DNA of 64,000 bases from Candidatus Gastranaerophilales bacterium. GTDB lineage: Bacteria > Cyanobacteriota > Vampirovibrionia > Gastranaerophilales > Gastranaerophilaceae. Location of the stretch: the NCBI GenBank assembly GCA_947588745.1, contig CANPYW010000009.1, positions 1 through 64,000 of the forward strand, written 5' to 3'. Made by a program: the position numbers and the translations under genes. A model generated the notes under the pieces. It was not told the origin of the DNA. It ran no database searches and worked only from the letters and a program-made list of their open reading frames with translations. Shown one piece after another: positions 45,439 to 53,643 of the stretch. Within the stretch, counting starts at the first letter, position 1. The number at the start of each line of letters is the position of its first letter.

Positions 45439-46365
45439 TTATATTACTTTAGTACCCTCATTTTCAACGCTTAAAGTTTTTATATCACAACTTACATTTA
45501 AACTTTCAAATAAGTTATTTACATCATTCTCAACTTTTTCAAAAGCATTATTTTTCGAAATAACAAGTATTGTAGGGCCTGAACCTGATATTACACAACC
45601 TAAAATATCTTCATTATTATCTAAAAGACTATTTAATTCTTTAAATCCTTTAATAAATTTTTCCCTGTAGGGTTGATGAAGTTTATCTTTTAAACATTTT
45701 TTCATTTGTTCCGCATCTTGTCTGTAAACGGCATCAACAAGCATTGCACATTTTCTTAAATTAAATGCGGCATCCTGCAAGGAAATTTTTTCAGGTAATA
45801 CAGACCTTGAAATTTTAGTATCCAGCTCATAATCAGGAATTATAACGGTTAATTTCCAATTTTCGGGCCACTGAATTTTAGAATAAACCACACTTCCGTC
45901 ATCTTCCATAGAAGCAAGACAAAAACCGCCAAACATAGCAGGTGCAGCATTATCAGGATGACCTTCAACCTCGGAAGCTATTGATAGTAATACGGCATCA
46001 TCAGCGGGATTACCCAAAAGTTTATTTGCAGCCATTAACCCGCCTACTATAACAGAAGCACTGCTTCCTAAACCTCTTGCGACAGGTATACCGGTCTTAA
46101 TTGTAATCTTAATATCGCTTGCAGTTTGACCTATAAAATTATATAAAAGTTCTATAGCTTTATATGCAATGTTATTTTTGTCTTTTGGTACTGATAAAAT
46201 ATCATAAGAATTTGTATTTTCAATAATATTAATTTCAATGCCGCTACCCGGCATAACGGTTTCTTCAACAGTTATTTCATTATAAATAGGCAACGCAAGA
46301 CCCAAACAATCAAAGCCCGGCCCTAAATTTGCTGATGTTGCAGGAACTTTTACACTAACTTTCAT
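45439..46365 (-). CDS. thrB: Homoserine kinase
   Basis: ThrB phosphorylates homoserine in threonine synthesis and belongs to the GHMP kinases. The PATSANLGPGFDCLGLAL start and the ATP-binding motif RGLGSSASVIVGG are clear, as is the C-terminal SGSGPTILV motif 3. Length is 308, normal. It lies 9 bases downstream of dnaN and 12 bases upstream of pgk. thrC and hom are not in the window. Confidence 0.95.
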   Translation of the reverse strand: MKVSVKVPATSANLGPGFDCLGLALPIYNEITVEETVMPGSGIEINIIENTNSYDILSVPKDKNNIAYKAIELLYNFIGQTASDIKITIKTGIPVARGLGSSASVIVGGLMAANKLLGNPADDAVLLSIASEVEGHPDNAAPAMFGGFCLASMEDDGSVVYSKIQWPENWKLTVIIPDYELDTKISRSVLPEKISLQDAAFNLRKCAMLVDAVYRQDAEQMKKCLKDKLHQPYREKFIKGFKELNSLLDNNEDILGCVISGSGPTILVISKNNAFEKVENDVNNLFESLNVSCDIKTLSVENEGTKVI

Positions 46366-46374
46366 AAATTAACC

Positions 46375-47490
46375 TTATCTTATCTGTATTGGCATAATTA
46401 AACAGATATAGTCTTCATCACTTTCGGGTTTAAATACGGTTGCGGATAAACTGCCGTTTAATCCTATTTTTACATTTTTCGCATCCATTGTTTTTATTGA
46501 ATCTAAAACATATTTATAGTTAAATGCAATAACAAGTTCATCACCCGAATATTCACAATCTATAACATCTTCACTCATACCGGAATTGGGAGTTTCGGCT
46601 TTTAACAAGAGTTTATTATCGTTAAATGAAAATTTAACTATGCTTGTTCTATCATTAACCATTGTTGAAACTCTGTCTAAAGCAGAAATTAAATCATCTC
46701 TTGAAACAACGGAGTTATTTGCGGTTGTTTTTGGTATTAATTGTGTATAAGGAGGATATTGTCCTTCTATTAACCTTGAATTAATTGAAAAACTCATTGT
46801 TTTTAAAATTAATCTTGATTTATCAACAATAAATATAACATTTTCTTCTGAAACAAAAGAAGATATTCTTACAAATTCGTTTAAAGTTTTAGACGGAATA
46901 ACCAGTTTTGCCGTTTTATCATTTATATTTTTTATATTTTCAATAATTCTTGTAAGTCTGTTACCGTCAGTTGCCGCCATTTCAAGTTTATTGCCTTGAA
47001 TTAAACAAAAAACGCCCGAAATAACATTTCTATTTTCATAATTTGCCGCAGCATAAACCGTATTTTTAATTGATTTTAATAATGGTTCGGTTTCTATTTC
47101 TATTTCGGTACCATTTTCAATATTATCTTCTATTTTAGGAAATTCCTGAGCAGAAATACCTATAATTTCAAACTTAGAATTACCGCAGGTTATATTTACA
47201 ATATTTGTATCTTCGTTAAGATTAAATTCAACGGGTTTATCGGGAAGTTTTGCCGCAATTTCGAGTAATTTTTTTGCGGGTAACGTAATACTTCCTTCTT
47301 TTTTAACCGCAACTGTTGTTTGAGCTTTAACTGATATTTCCAAATCTGTTGCACTTAAGTTTAAAATGCTGTCTTTAACCTCAAATAAAACATTTGCAAG
47401 AACGGGCTGTACATTACCTCTTTGTGCGGTTACTTTTTCAACTATTTTTAGTTTATTTACCAAAGAATCTTTATCTATTGTAAAAAACAT
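46375..47490 (-). CDS. dnaN: DNA polymerase III sliding clamp (beta subunit)
   Basis: DnaN dimerises into the ring that tethers polymerase III. The 371 residues contain the three clamp folds. Markers are NVLFEVKDSILNLSATDLEISV, AATDGNRLTR in the second domain and the C-terminal IMPIQIR. Upstream lies ~530 bp of non-coding AT-rich DNA with DnaA-box-like repeats. dnaA is not adjacent. dnaN next to an origin without dnaA is the arrangement known from cyanobacteria. Confidence 0.97.
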   Translation of the reverse strand: MFFTIDKDSLVNKLKIVEKVTAQRGNVQPVLANVLFEVKDSILNLSATDLEISVKAQTTVAVKKEGSITLPAKKLLEIAAKLPDKPVEFNLNEDTNIVNITCGNSKFEIIGISAQEFPKIEDNIENGTEIEIETEPLLKSIKNTVYAAANYENRNVISGVFCLIQGNKLEMAATDGNRLTRIIENIKNINDKTAKLVIPSKTLNEFVRISSFVSEENVIFIVDKSRLILKTMSFSINSRLIEGQYPPYTQLIPKTTANNSVVSRDDLISALDRVSTMVNDRTSIVKFSFNDNKLLLKAETPNSGMSEDVIDCEYSGDELVIAFNYKYVLDSIKTMDAKNVKIGLNGSLSATVFKPESDEDYICLIMPIQIR

Positions 47491-47559
47491 ACTATAATCC
47501 TTATTATATTACATTCTTATTATATAAGAAAAATAAAAAAATGATATTATTATAAACAA

Positions 47560-47900
47560 TACTTTAAAACAGACTTTTTAATTTTTTTTTTGTTTTTAAA
47601 CATTATTTTTATATTAACTAATTATTATTATTTTATATATATATATTTATAACAGTAGTAATAAGTAATTCATTTTATTGTATAAAACTATCTGAAATAC
47701 TGTTTATTATTGAATTTTAAGCCTGTATAAAACCTGTTTAAATTAATTCAAATTGTGTATAAAATTTGTAGAAAATCATTTTTTTATTCAAATTTGAATT
47801 AAGTTTTGAACAGAAAAAATAATTTTGAACAAGTTATTAAATAGTTTTCTACAGGTTTTCTACAAAGTTATTAAATAATTCAGTGTAAATTTTTGATACA
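47560..47900. other. Candidate replication origin (AT-rich region with DnaA-box-like 9-mers)
   Basis: The gap 47491-48017 has no gene. It contains TGTATAAAA at 47679-47687, 47724-47732 and 47756-47764, and TGTAGAAAA at 47767-47775. Its reverse complement TTTTCTACA occurs at 47845-47853 and 47856-47864, 11 bases apart. TGTGTATAA (47754-47762, TTATACACA on minus) fits the general DnaA box TTATNCACA. TTTTCTACA is one base from TTTTCCACA, the cyanobacterial-type box. A 13-mer AAGTTATTAAATA flanks the pair (47831-47843, 47865-47877). TTTTGAACA occurs at 47804-47812 and 47823-47831 and inverted at 47991-47999. A pure A/T run near 47615-47652 could be the unwinding element. Confidence 0.55.
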
Positions 47901-47904
47901 AAAA

Positions 47905-47935
47905 AGGCATGTAAACATGCTATTTTACTGTTTTT
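47905..47935 (-). terminator. Possible terminator of the small gene at 48018
   Basis: GCATG (47907-47911) and CATGC (47916-47920) form a short stem. On the minus strand it is followed by a CTTTTTT tract. It lies ~100 bases after the stop of the minus-strand gene, inside the candidate origin region. Confidence 0.4.
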
Positions 47936-48017
47936 TTATTATTTTGTATTTTTCAAAAAAAGTCATGTTTTTAAGGTTTATTTTTTTACCTGTTCAAAAC
48001 TTTTAAATAATAATTTT

Positions 48018-48314
48018 TTACTTATTAAAATCATTAGATTTTTTATTATGAAGAAATTTTGCCAATTTATACTGTTCAAAGCTTAATGCAAAATTATATA
48101 AAGCTTTTAAAAGAGTTCTTCCCGTTTCACTTTTGGCTATTATTAAGGTTTTTTCATTATTGTTTTTAAGAAAATACAGTTCGGTTTTTAAAATATTATC
48201 AACTTTGTTTAACGATGGTTTTTGTAGTCTTTCGATTATCCATTCGTTTAATAAATTAAGCGAATTTTTATCTTTATTTTCTTGCAGATATTTAGAAAAT
48301 TCTTTAAGTATCAT
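48018..48314 (-). CDS. Hypothetical 98-residue protein
   Basis: No family is recognised. The protein is basic and largely helical in character (K, L, N and E rich), with no signal peptide or membrane segment. The only weak feature is KTLIIAKSETGRTLLKALYNFALSF near residues 55-80. No clear ribosome site precedes the ATG. Its position between the candidate origin and the GT2 gene, in a long open frame at low GC, supports it modestly. It could be spurious. Confidence 0.4.
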   Translation of the reverse strand: MILKEFSKYLQENKDKNSLNLLNEWIIERLQKPSLNKVDNILKTELYFLKNNNEKTLIIAKSETGRTLLKALYNFALSFEQYKLAKFLHNKKSNDFNK

Positions 48315-48369
48315 AATAAATTATTATACTCAAAATTTATTTTATTTATAATATCTAAAGAGGTGGAAT

Positions 48370-49446
48370 ATGAGTGTAAAAGTTTCAATAATTTTAGCCG
48401 TTTATAATGTCGAAAAATATATAAGACAAACCCTGAACAGTGTTGTAAATCAAACTTTTAAAGATATTGAAATAATTGTTGTAGATAATAAATCTACCGA
48501 TAAAACTTTGGAAATTGTTAATGAATTTGCAAAAAATGACAAAAGATTTGTTATATATAAAAATACCGAAAATTTAAAACAGGGTATAGCAAGAAATTTC
48601 GGTGTTCAAATGGCAAGGGGCGAATACATTTTTTTTATAGACGGTGACGATTATATGGAGCTTAATGCCATTGAAAAACTTTATGAAAAAATAACTCAAA
48701 CAAATTCGGATATAGTGCTTTTTACCTGGAATCAGTTTGATGATTTAACGGGTAAGATTGATAAAAATCATGTTTATGCAAAATTAAAACAAATTCCCGA
48801 AGAATTTGACAATAAAACATTTAATTGGCGTGATATTAAATATTCCGTTTTTTGGCAAACAAGCGTACCCTGGGATAAAATGTACAAACGTGATTTTCTT
48901 ATAAAAAAAGATGTTAAATTTCCGGGCGGAATTTACTTTGAAGATAATGTTTTTGTTTATGATGCTCTTTTTAAAGCGGAAAAAATGTCCGTTTTAAGAG
49001 AAGATTTAATGTTTTACCGCTGTAACAGGAAAAATGCCGTTACAAATTCAAGAAATCATTTGTTTTTTGATTACTTTAAAATCTTTAATTTAATAGGTGA
49101 AAATCTTAAAAAAATTAATTTATTTGATGAAATGAAATATTTTTACTGGGATTATAAAGTTATAACCTTATATTGGTGGTTTATGAAAGTTAGACTTCCT
49201 TATAAAAAAAAGTTTTTTAATATGATGAAAGAAGATTTTAAAAACCTTGGTATGAAAGATGAGGATAAAGAATTTGTCAGAAACAGAACTTTATTTTTAA
49301 TGGATAGGTTCATAAATTTACCGTTTTTTGTTTATTATCCTTTATTTTTCTTTTTTGATAAAATTTTCAGAATAGAAAAAGGCGTAAATAATTACGCCCT
49401 TATATTCTTTTCTACGTACGAAAAATGGTACAATTATAAAAAATAA
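48370..49446 (+). CDS. Family 2 glycosyltransferase
   Basis: This 358-residue cytoplasmic enzyme transfers a sugar from a nucleotide-sugar donor, probably for surface polysaccharide. The GT-A start VSIILAVYNVEKYIRQTLNSV, VDNKSTDKT and the metal-binding D-x-D in FFIDGDDYME are visible. The C-terminal ~100 residues are aromatic and basic, perhaps membrane-associated. GAGGTGGA lies just before the ATG. It is a single gene with an intergenic region on each side. With the GT-C protein (28151) and the TupA-like protein (57923) it gives three dispersed surface-glycan genes. Confidence 0.92.
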   Translation: MSVKVSIILAVYNVEKYIRQTLNSVVNQTFKDIEIIVVDNKSTDKTLEIVNEFAKNDKRFVIYKNTENLKQGIARNFGVQMARGEYIFFIDGDDYMELNAIEKLYEKITQTNSDIVLFTWNQFDDLTGKIDKNHVYAKLKQIPEEFDNKTFNWRDIKYSVFWQTSVPWDKMYKRDFLIKKDVKFPGGIYFEDNVFVYDALFKAEKMSVLREDLMFYRCNRKNAVTNSRNHLFFDYFKIFNLIGENLKKINLFDEMKYFYWDYKVITLYWWFMKVRLPYKKKFFNMMKEDFKNLGMKDEDKEFVRNRTLFLMDRFINLPFFVYYPLFFFFDKIFRIEKGVNNYALIFFSTYEKWYNYKK

Positions 49447-49468
49447 AAAGGTTTAAAAAAAATTCAAA

Positions 49469-50086
49469 CTAGCGTATAAAATGAGTGAAAACGGTATCTT
49501 CCTGTTTTGGCAGTCCGAATTTTTCTTTTCCCAATTCGATACTACGCATTAAGAAAGTCATATTTTCGGCTAATGTACGCATTGTCTGTAAACCTTCCAA
49601 ATCCTGTTCGGCTTCTCCTTGAGTTCTTCCGTGTACGCTGTTCCAATATTGGCTTGAAGCAATAGGCATGCCCGTAATTGTAAAAAATTTATTTAATTCG
49701 TCAAAGGTTGATGAACATCCTCCTCGCCTTGCAACCGTAACACTTGCACCTACTTTCATTTTTTTACTGAAAGGAGTTGAGAAAAATAATCTTTGAATTA
49801 GTGCAACCAAAGTGGCATTTGCGGAAGCATAATATACCGGACTTGCAATTATTAAACCGTTTGCCTGTTCAAATTTTGGTGCTATTTCATTAACAATGTC
49901 ATTGAATACGCATTTTCCTATTTCTTTACATTTACCGCAGGCTATACATCCTCTTATATCTTTATTTCCGACTTGGATAATTTCCGTATCAATATTATTT
50001 TTGCTAAAAGTTTTTTCAAGTTCTTTAACTGCAATTGAAGTATTACCGTTAACTCTGGGGCTTCCGTTTAATATTAATACTTTCAT
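49469..50086 (-). CDS. NAD(P)H-dependent FMN reductase / iron-sulfur flavoprotein-type oxidoreductase
   Basis: This 205-residue flavodoxin-fold protein begins with the FMN phosphate loop LILNGSPRVNGNTS. It contains the cysteine set GCIACGKCKEIGKC (residues ~49-62), which in related iron-sulfur flavoproteins binds a cluster. SPVYYASANATLVALIQR is the typical second FMN segment. Substrate is unknown. An AAGGAG-like site is upstream. It is divergent from the hypoxanthine-DNA glycosylase gene, with ~50 bp between starts. Confidence 0.85.
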   Translation of the reverse strand: MKVLILNGSPRVNGNTSIAVKELEKTFSKNNIDTEIIQVGNKDIRGCIACGKCKEIGKCVFNDIVNEIAPKFEQANGLIIASPVYYASANATLVALIQRLFFSTPFSKKMKVGASVTVARRGGCSSTFDELNKFFTITGMPIASSQYWNSVHGRTQGEAEQDLEGLQTMRTLAENMTFLMRSIELGKEKFGLPKQEDTVFTHFIR

Positions 50087-50135
50087 TATAAATCTCCTTA
50101 TTTTAAATTTACCAAATTTATTATATTCTAAATAT

Positions 50136-50627
50136 ATGAATATATGTAAGAGTTTTTTGCCTCAAATAAATAATAAGTCTAAAATACTTATTTTAGGCTC
50201 AATGCCCGGAATTAAATCGCTTGAAATGCAGCAGTATTACGCTCATCCTCAAAACAGATTTTGGAAAATCATGGCTTTAATTTGTGATTGTGAAAATTTG
50301 AATAATATGAAATATGAGGATAAAATAAAAACGCTTTTATCAAATAAAATTGCTCTGTGGGATGTTATAGCCGATTGTAACAGAACGGGAAGTTTGGATT
50401 CCGATATAGAAAATGAAATTCCGAATAAAATTCCCGAATTATTGGAAAAATATACCGGGATAAAAAAAATTTGCTTTAACGGAAGTAAATCTTACATCGA
50501 ATTTAAAAAAAATTTTCCCGAATTGTTAAAAGAATACGAATGTCTTAAAATGCCTTCCACAAGCCCTGCTAATGCAAAATTTAGTTTAAATGATTTGTAT
50601 AACGAATGGATTAAAATAAAAAAATAA
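50136..50627 (+). CDS. Hypoxanthine-DNA glycosylase (UDG superfamily, DNA-deoxyinosine type)
   Basis: I start this at ATG 50136 (MNICKSFLPQ, 163 residues). Longer in-frame versions would run through the divergent reductase gene. The family motif LGSMPGIKSLEMQQYYAHPQNRFWKI (core GSMPG...YYAHPQNRFW) near residues 22-47 is the active-site region. LWDVIADCNRTGSLD and STSPANA near the C-terminus are further landmarks. It should remove hypoxanthine from deaminated adenine in DNA. A strong terminator follows at 50620-50653. Confidence 0.88.
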   Translation: MNICKSFLPQINNKSKILILGSMPGIKSLEMQQYYAHPQNRFWKIMALICDCENLNNMKYEDKIKTLLSNKIALWDVIADCNRTGSLDSDIENEIPNKIPELLEKYTGIKKICFNGSKSYIEFKKNFPELLKEYECLKMPSTSPANAKFSLNDLYNEWIKIKK

Positions 50628-50653
50628 CCGTACAATAAATACGGTTATTTTTT
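50620..50653. terminator. Bidirectional terminator
   Basis: AAATAACCGTA (50622-50632) pairs with TACGGTTATTT (50640-50650) around a 7-base loop. It lies between the hypoxanthine-DNA glycosylase (plus) and rubredoxin (minus) stops. Confidence 0.9.
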
Positions 50654-50670
50654 AAATTCTTTGAAATCAA

Positions 50671-50835
50671 TTAAACATCAACTTCTTCAAACATATCTTT
50701 GCCTACGGCACATAAAGGGCAAACCCAATCTTCCGGTAAATCTTCGAATTTTGTTCCTGGTGCTATACCGAAATCCGCATCTCCTTCTTCAGGAATGTAT
50801 TCATAATGACATACTTTACAAACGTATTTTTTCAT
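50671..50835 (-). CDS. Rubredoxin
   Basis: This 54-residue gene is too short for many gene finders. The product is a complete rubredoxin with cysteines C6 and C9 (VCKVC) and C39 and C42 (VCPLC) ligating one iron, plus the usual EEGD and [11 protein letters not shown] loop. AAGGAG lies 8 bases before the ATG. It starts 11 bases after the flavodiiron gene, so the two form an operon. Rubredoxin should pass electrons to the flavodiiron enzyme for O2 or NO reduction. Confidence 0.95.
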   Translation of the reverse strand: MKKYVCKVCHYEYIPEEGDADFGIAPGTKFEDLPEDWVCPLCAVGKDMFEEVDV

Positions 50836-50846
50836 AATAAACTCCT

Positions 50847-52055
50847 TTACTTCTTTAGTGATTGTACTATATTATCCGCAAGTTTTTCAAGTTCAATTCT
50901 TCCGTTATTGTTTAATGCCGATTTAACAGTTAAAGGTTCACTGTTTATAAACTCCGTACCTTCTAATTTTTCAAGCATTGTTTTAATCTGATTTCCGCAA
51001 ACGGGTGCCCAGGAACCGTTTTGTATTAATGCATATTTTCTGTTCTTTAAATTATGAGCCGTTAATGAATTAATAAATGTTTCCATCGTTTCAAAAATAC
51101 CCGCATTATAAGTTGTGGAAGCAATTACGATATGAGAAACTCTGAATGCCTCCGCAATGATATATGAAGGATGTGTTACCGATGTATCATACATTTTAAT
51201 ATTTTTTATGCCCTTTTCGGCTAATTTATATGCTAAAACATTAACAATATTTTCCGTTCCGCCGTAAACAGAAGAATAAGCTATTATAACTTCATTATCT
51301 TCAGGCTCGTAACTCGACCATTTTATGTATTTATCAAGAAACAAAGGGATACTTTCCGTTAAAATTAAACCGTGGAGCGGACATATCATTTTAATATCCA
51401 AAGATGATGCCTTTTTTAACAGCATTTGTACTTGAAGCCCGTATTTACCGACAATGTTTGTAAAATATCTTCTTGCTTCTTTAATATATTCTTCGTCAAT
51501 TTTTGTTTCATAATCAAACATATTGCCGTTTAAAGCACCGAATGAGCCGAATGCGTCTGCGGCAAACAATATTTTGCTTGTTTTATCGTAACTTACCATA
51601 ACTTCGGGCCAATGAACCATAGATGCCGCAACGAATGCAAGCTCATGACGACCTAATTTTAACGTATCATTTTCTTTTATTATTAAGAAATTATCTTTAT
51701 TTTTTATTTCGAAGAAATTTAAAATCATAGCTTGAGCTTTTTGTGAGCATACAATTTTAACGTCGGGATATCTTCTTGTAATTTCACCGACCAAAGCTGC
51801 GTGGTCGGGCTCCATGTGCTGAACAATCAAATAATCCAATTTTCTTTCTTTTAATACTTCTTCCAAGTTTTCAAAAAATTGTTTCGCACAGTGTAAATCA
51901 ACCGTATCCAAAAGTGCGGTTTTTTCATCCGTAATTATGTATGAATTGTATGAAACCCCGTTATTTAAAGGATATACACCCTCAAAAATGTTTAATTTTC
52001 TCTCCGAACTTCCGATGTTATATATATCATCGGTAACTTTTCTGTAATTGTACAT
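50847..52055 (-). CDS. Flavodiiron protein (A-type flavoprotein, O2/NO reductase)
   Basis: The 402 residues comprise a metallo-beta-lactamase-like diiron domain and a C-terminal flavodoxin domain. The diiron ligand motif HMEPDHAAL is complete, with later H, D and H ligands ([20 protein letters not shown]). The flavodoxin loop is [11 protein letters not shown]. It has no extra C-terminal rubredoxin or reductase module, which agrees with the separate rubredoxin gene next door. It should protect an anaerobe by reducing O2 to water or NO to N2O. Confidence 0.95.
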   Translation of the reverse strand: MYNYRKVTDDIYNIGSSERKLNIFEGVYPLNNGVSYNSYIITDEKTALLDTVDLHCAKQFFENLEEVLKERKLDYLIVQHMEPDHAALVGEITRRYPDVKIVCSQKAQAMILNFFEIKNKDNFLIIKENDTLKLGRHELAFVAASMVHWPEVMVSYDKTSKILFAADAFGSFGALNGNMFDYETKIDEEYIKEARRYFTNIVGKYGLQVQMLLKKASSLDIKMICPLHGLILTESIPLFLDKYIKWSSYEPEDNEVIIAYSSVYGGTENIVNVLAYKLAEKGIKNIKMYDTSVTHPSYIIAEAFRVSHIVIASTTYNAGIFETMETFINSLTAHNLKNRKYALIQNGSWAPVCGNQIKTMLEKLEGTEFINSEPLTVKSALNNNGRIELEKLADNIVQSLKK

Positions 52056-52159
52056 AATTTATCCTTTTCAAACTATCATAATTAACCTGTAACATAAACA
52101 ATATTATATAACAAAAATAATATTTCACTAATACTGTAATATCTGATAGAATTATAAAT

Positions 52160-53317
52160 ATGACGAAAATAAAATTAAAAATTTCAATAATCTTATCCGT
52201 TTTTTTGCTTTTTAGTGTTCAAAGTGCAAAATCTTTGGAATTTAAAGATATTCCGCAAGGTTTTTGGGCATATAAGCAAATAGATAAGTTAACCGACGAA
52301 AATATTATAGCGGGTTATCCCGATAATACTTTTTTGCCATCTAAATATATAACAAGGGCAGAATACGCTTCCATGGTTATAAAAGTTATAGGTCGTGAGA
52401 ATATGCCCGTTGATGTAATGTATTCTTTTGAAGATATAAATGTTAATCATTGGGCGTGGAATTATGTAATAAGAGCAGTTAATCTGGATATTATAAAACC
52501 CGTTAACAACAATTATTTTTATCCCGATGATTATGTAACAAGAAGTGATGTAATTACTTTTTTGGTAAATATATTAAAGACGGAAGATATAACAAAAAAA
52601 GAAGCAATTAATGCACTTCAAAATGCTTATGATGATTTTGACGATATACCCGATTGGTTTAAAGTAACGGCAGGTAAAGCCGAGGTAATAAATGTTATAG
52701 CAAAAGAACCCAAGCGTGAAAGATATTTGGATTATGATAAATATGTTACACGTGCTCAAATTTCGGTCTTTTTGTATAACTTAAAACAAACCATAGAAGG
52801 CTATAAACAGGAAAAAATTAAAGCCGCAATTACCCCTAAAAAGGGTGAGGGAATTGCGATTGAAAATGTTTTATATGATGATGATGTGGTTACAATTCCC
52901 GCAAAAACGGTGCTTCCCATTTATGTGACGGGACAGATAAGCTCTAAAGACTCAAGTGAGGGAAGCATGTTCCATGCTAAATTTGTCAATAATATCGTAG
53001 ATTATGAGCATAATATACTTTTATCAAAAGATACAATACTCATAGGAAAAATTTTGGATATTGATAAAGCAAAATACTTTATAAAAAACGGAAGTTTGCT
53101 TTTTGAGCTTTCTGCAGCCAATAAAAATAATAATTATACAAGGATTATGGCTGTTGCAGATTGTGAACCCGCACAAACCGAATTTAATAAAATAGCAAGA
53201 ACCGCAAAAAGCATAGTAAAAGGAAAAAACTTTACCGCAAAAGACGGTCAAATATTATATATAAAACTTTATAAACCTATAAGAGTTAATATAGTAACGG
53301 GCGAAATTCTGGATTAA
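52160..53317 (+). CDS. Exported S-layer-homology protein with TrbI-like C-terminal module
   Basis: The 385-residue protein has a signal peptide (~1-25, LSVFLLFSVQSAKSLE). At least two, probably three, SLH repeats follow (FKDIPQGFWAYKQIDKL, FEDINVNHWAWNYVIRAV, and a weaker third near 150-195). SLH domains bind secondary cell-wall or peptidoglycan-linked polymers. The C-terminal ~150 residues read VTIPAKTVLPIYVTGQISS...ILLSKDTILIGKILD. This resembles the secreted protein at 20482. Its 3' end overlaps the convergent gene by 4 bases. Confidence 0.85.
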   Translation: MTKIKLKISIILSVFLLFSVQSAKSLEFKDIPQGFWAYKQIDKLTDENIIAGYPDNTFLPSKYITRAEYASMVIKVIGRENMPVDVMYSFEDINVNHWAWNYVIRAVNLDIIKPVNNNYFYPDDYVTRSDVITFLVNILKTEDITKKEAINALQNAYDDFDDIPDWFKVTAGKAEVINVIAKEPKRERYLDYDKYVTRAQISVFLYNLKQTIEGYKQEKIKAAITPKKGEGIAIENVLYDDDVVTIPAKTVLPIYVTGQISSKDSSEGSMFHAKFVNNIVDYEHNILLSKDTILIGKILDIDKAKYFIKNGSLLFELSAANKNNNYTRIMAVADCEPAQTEFNKIARTAKSIVKGKNFTAKDGQILYIKLYKPIRVNIVTGEILD

Positions 53318-53643
53318 TTAAGACTTTCTTTTTTATGAATACCCATATCATTAAGTGCTTTCAAAAAACTTTGAGCAGTCGCTTTTTGAACATCAGGAGG
53401 CACAACCCTTAAAAGCTCAACGGTTCTTGAAATAACAGGGTCTTTATCATACCATCTGTTACAGACTTTTGGTCTTACCATTTCATAAAACTTATCAATA
53501 GCTTCTTTAGAAACTTTCTTTTCGATTTCCTGCAAAAAAACTTCTGCTTGAGCTTTAAGCTCGGTTTGATAATCTTGTAAAAGATTAATTACCTCAAGCA
53601 AAACAGGATCATGATCATACCATCTTTTATAATTTTGACTCAC
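53314..53643 (-). CDS. Small protein with duplicated RWYDxDP motif
   Basis: This 109-residue soluble protein is of unknown family. It contains two copies, 56 residues apart, of an arrangement starting R-W-Y-D-x-D-P (residues 7-13 and 63-69), each followed by a helix. It overlaps murA by 17 bases at its 5' end and the SLH gene by 4 bases at its 3' end, so it has no space for its own promoter and must be read through from murA. One internal cysteine is present. I do not know its function. Confidence 0.65.
   Translation of the reverse strand: MSQNYKRWYDHDPVLLEVINLLQDYQTELKAQAEVFLQEIEKKVSKEAIDKFYEMVRPKVCNRWYDKDPVISRTVELLRVVPPDVQKATAQSFLKALNDMGIHKKESLN

Noticed and set aside
49896-50135. N-terminal extension of the hypoxanthine-DNA glycosylase frame
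   Set aside because: The upstream part is antisense to the flavin reductase gene. The conserved family start fits ATG 50136.
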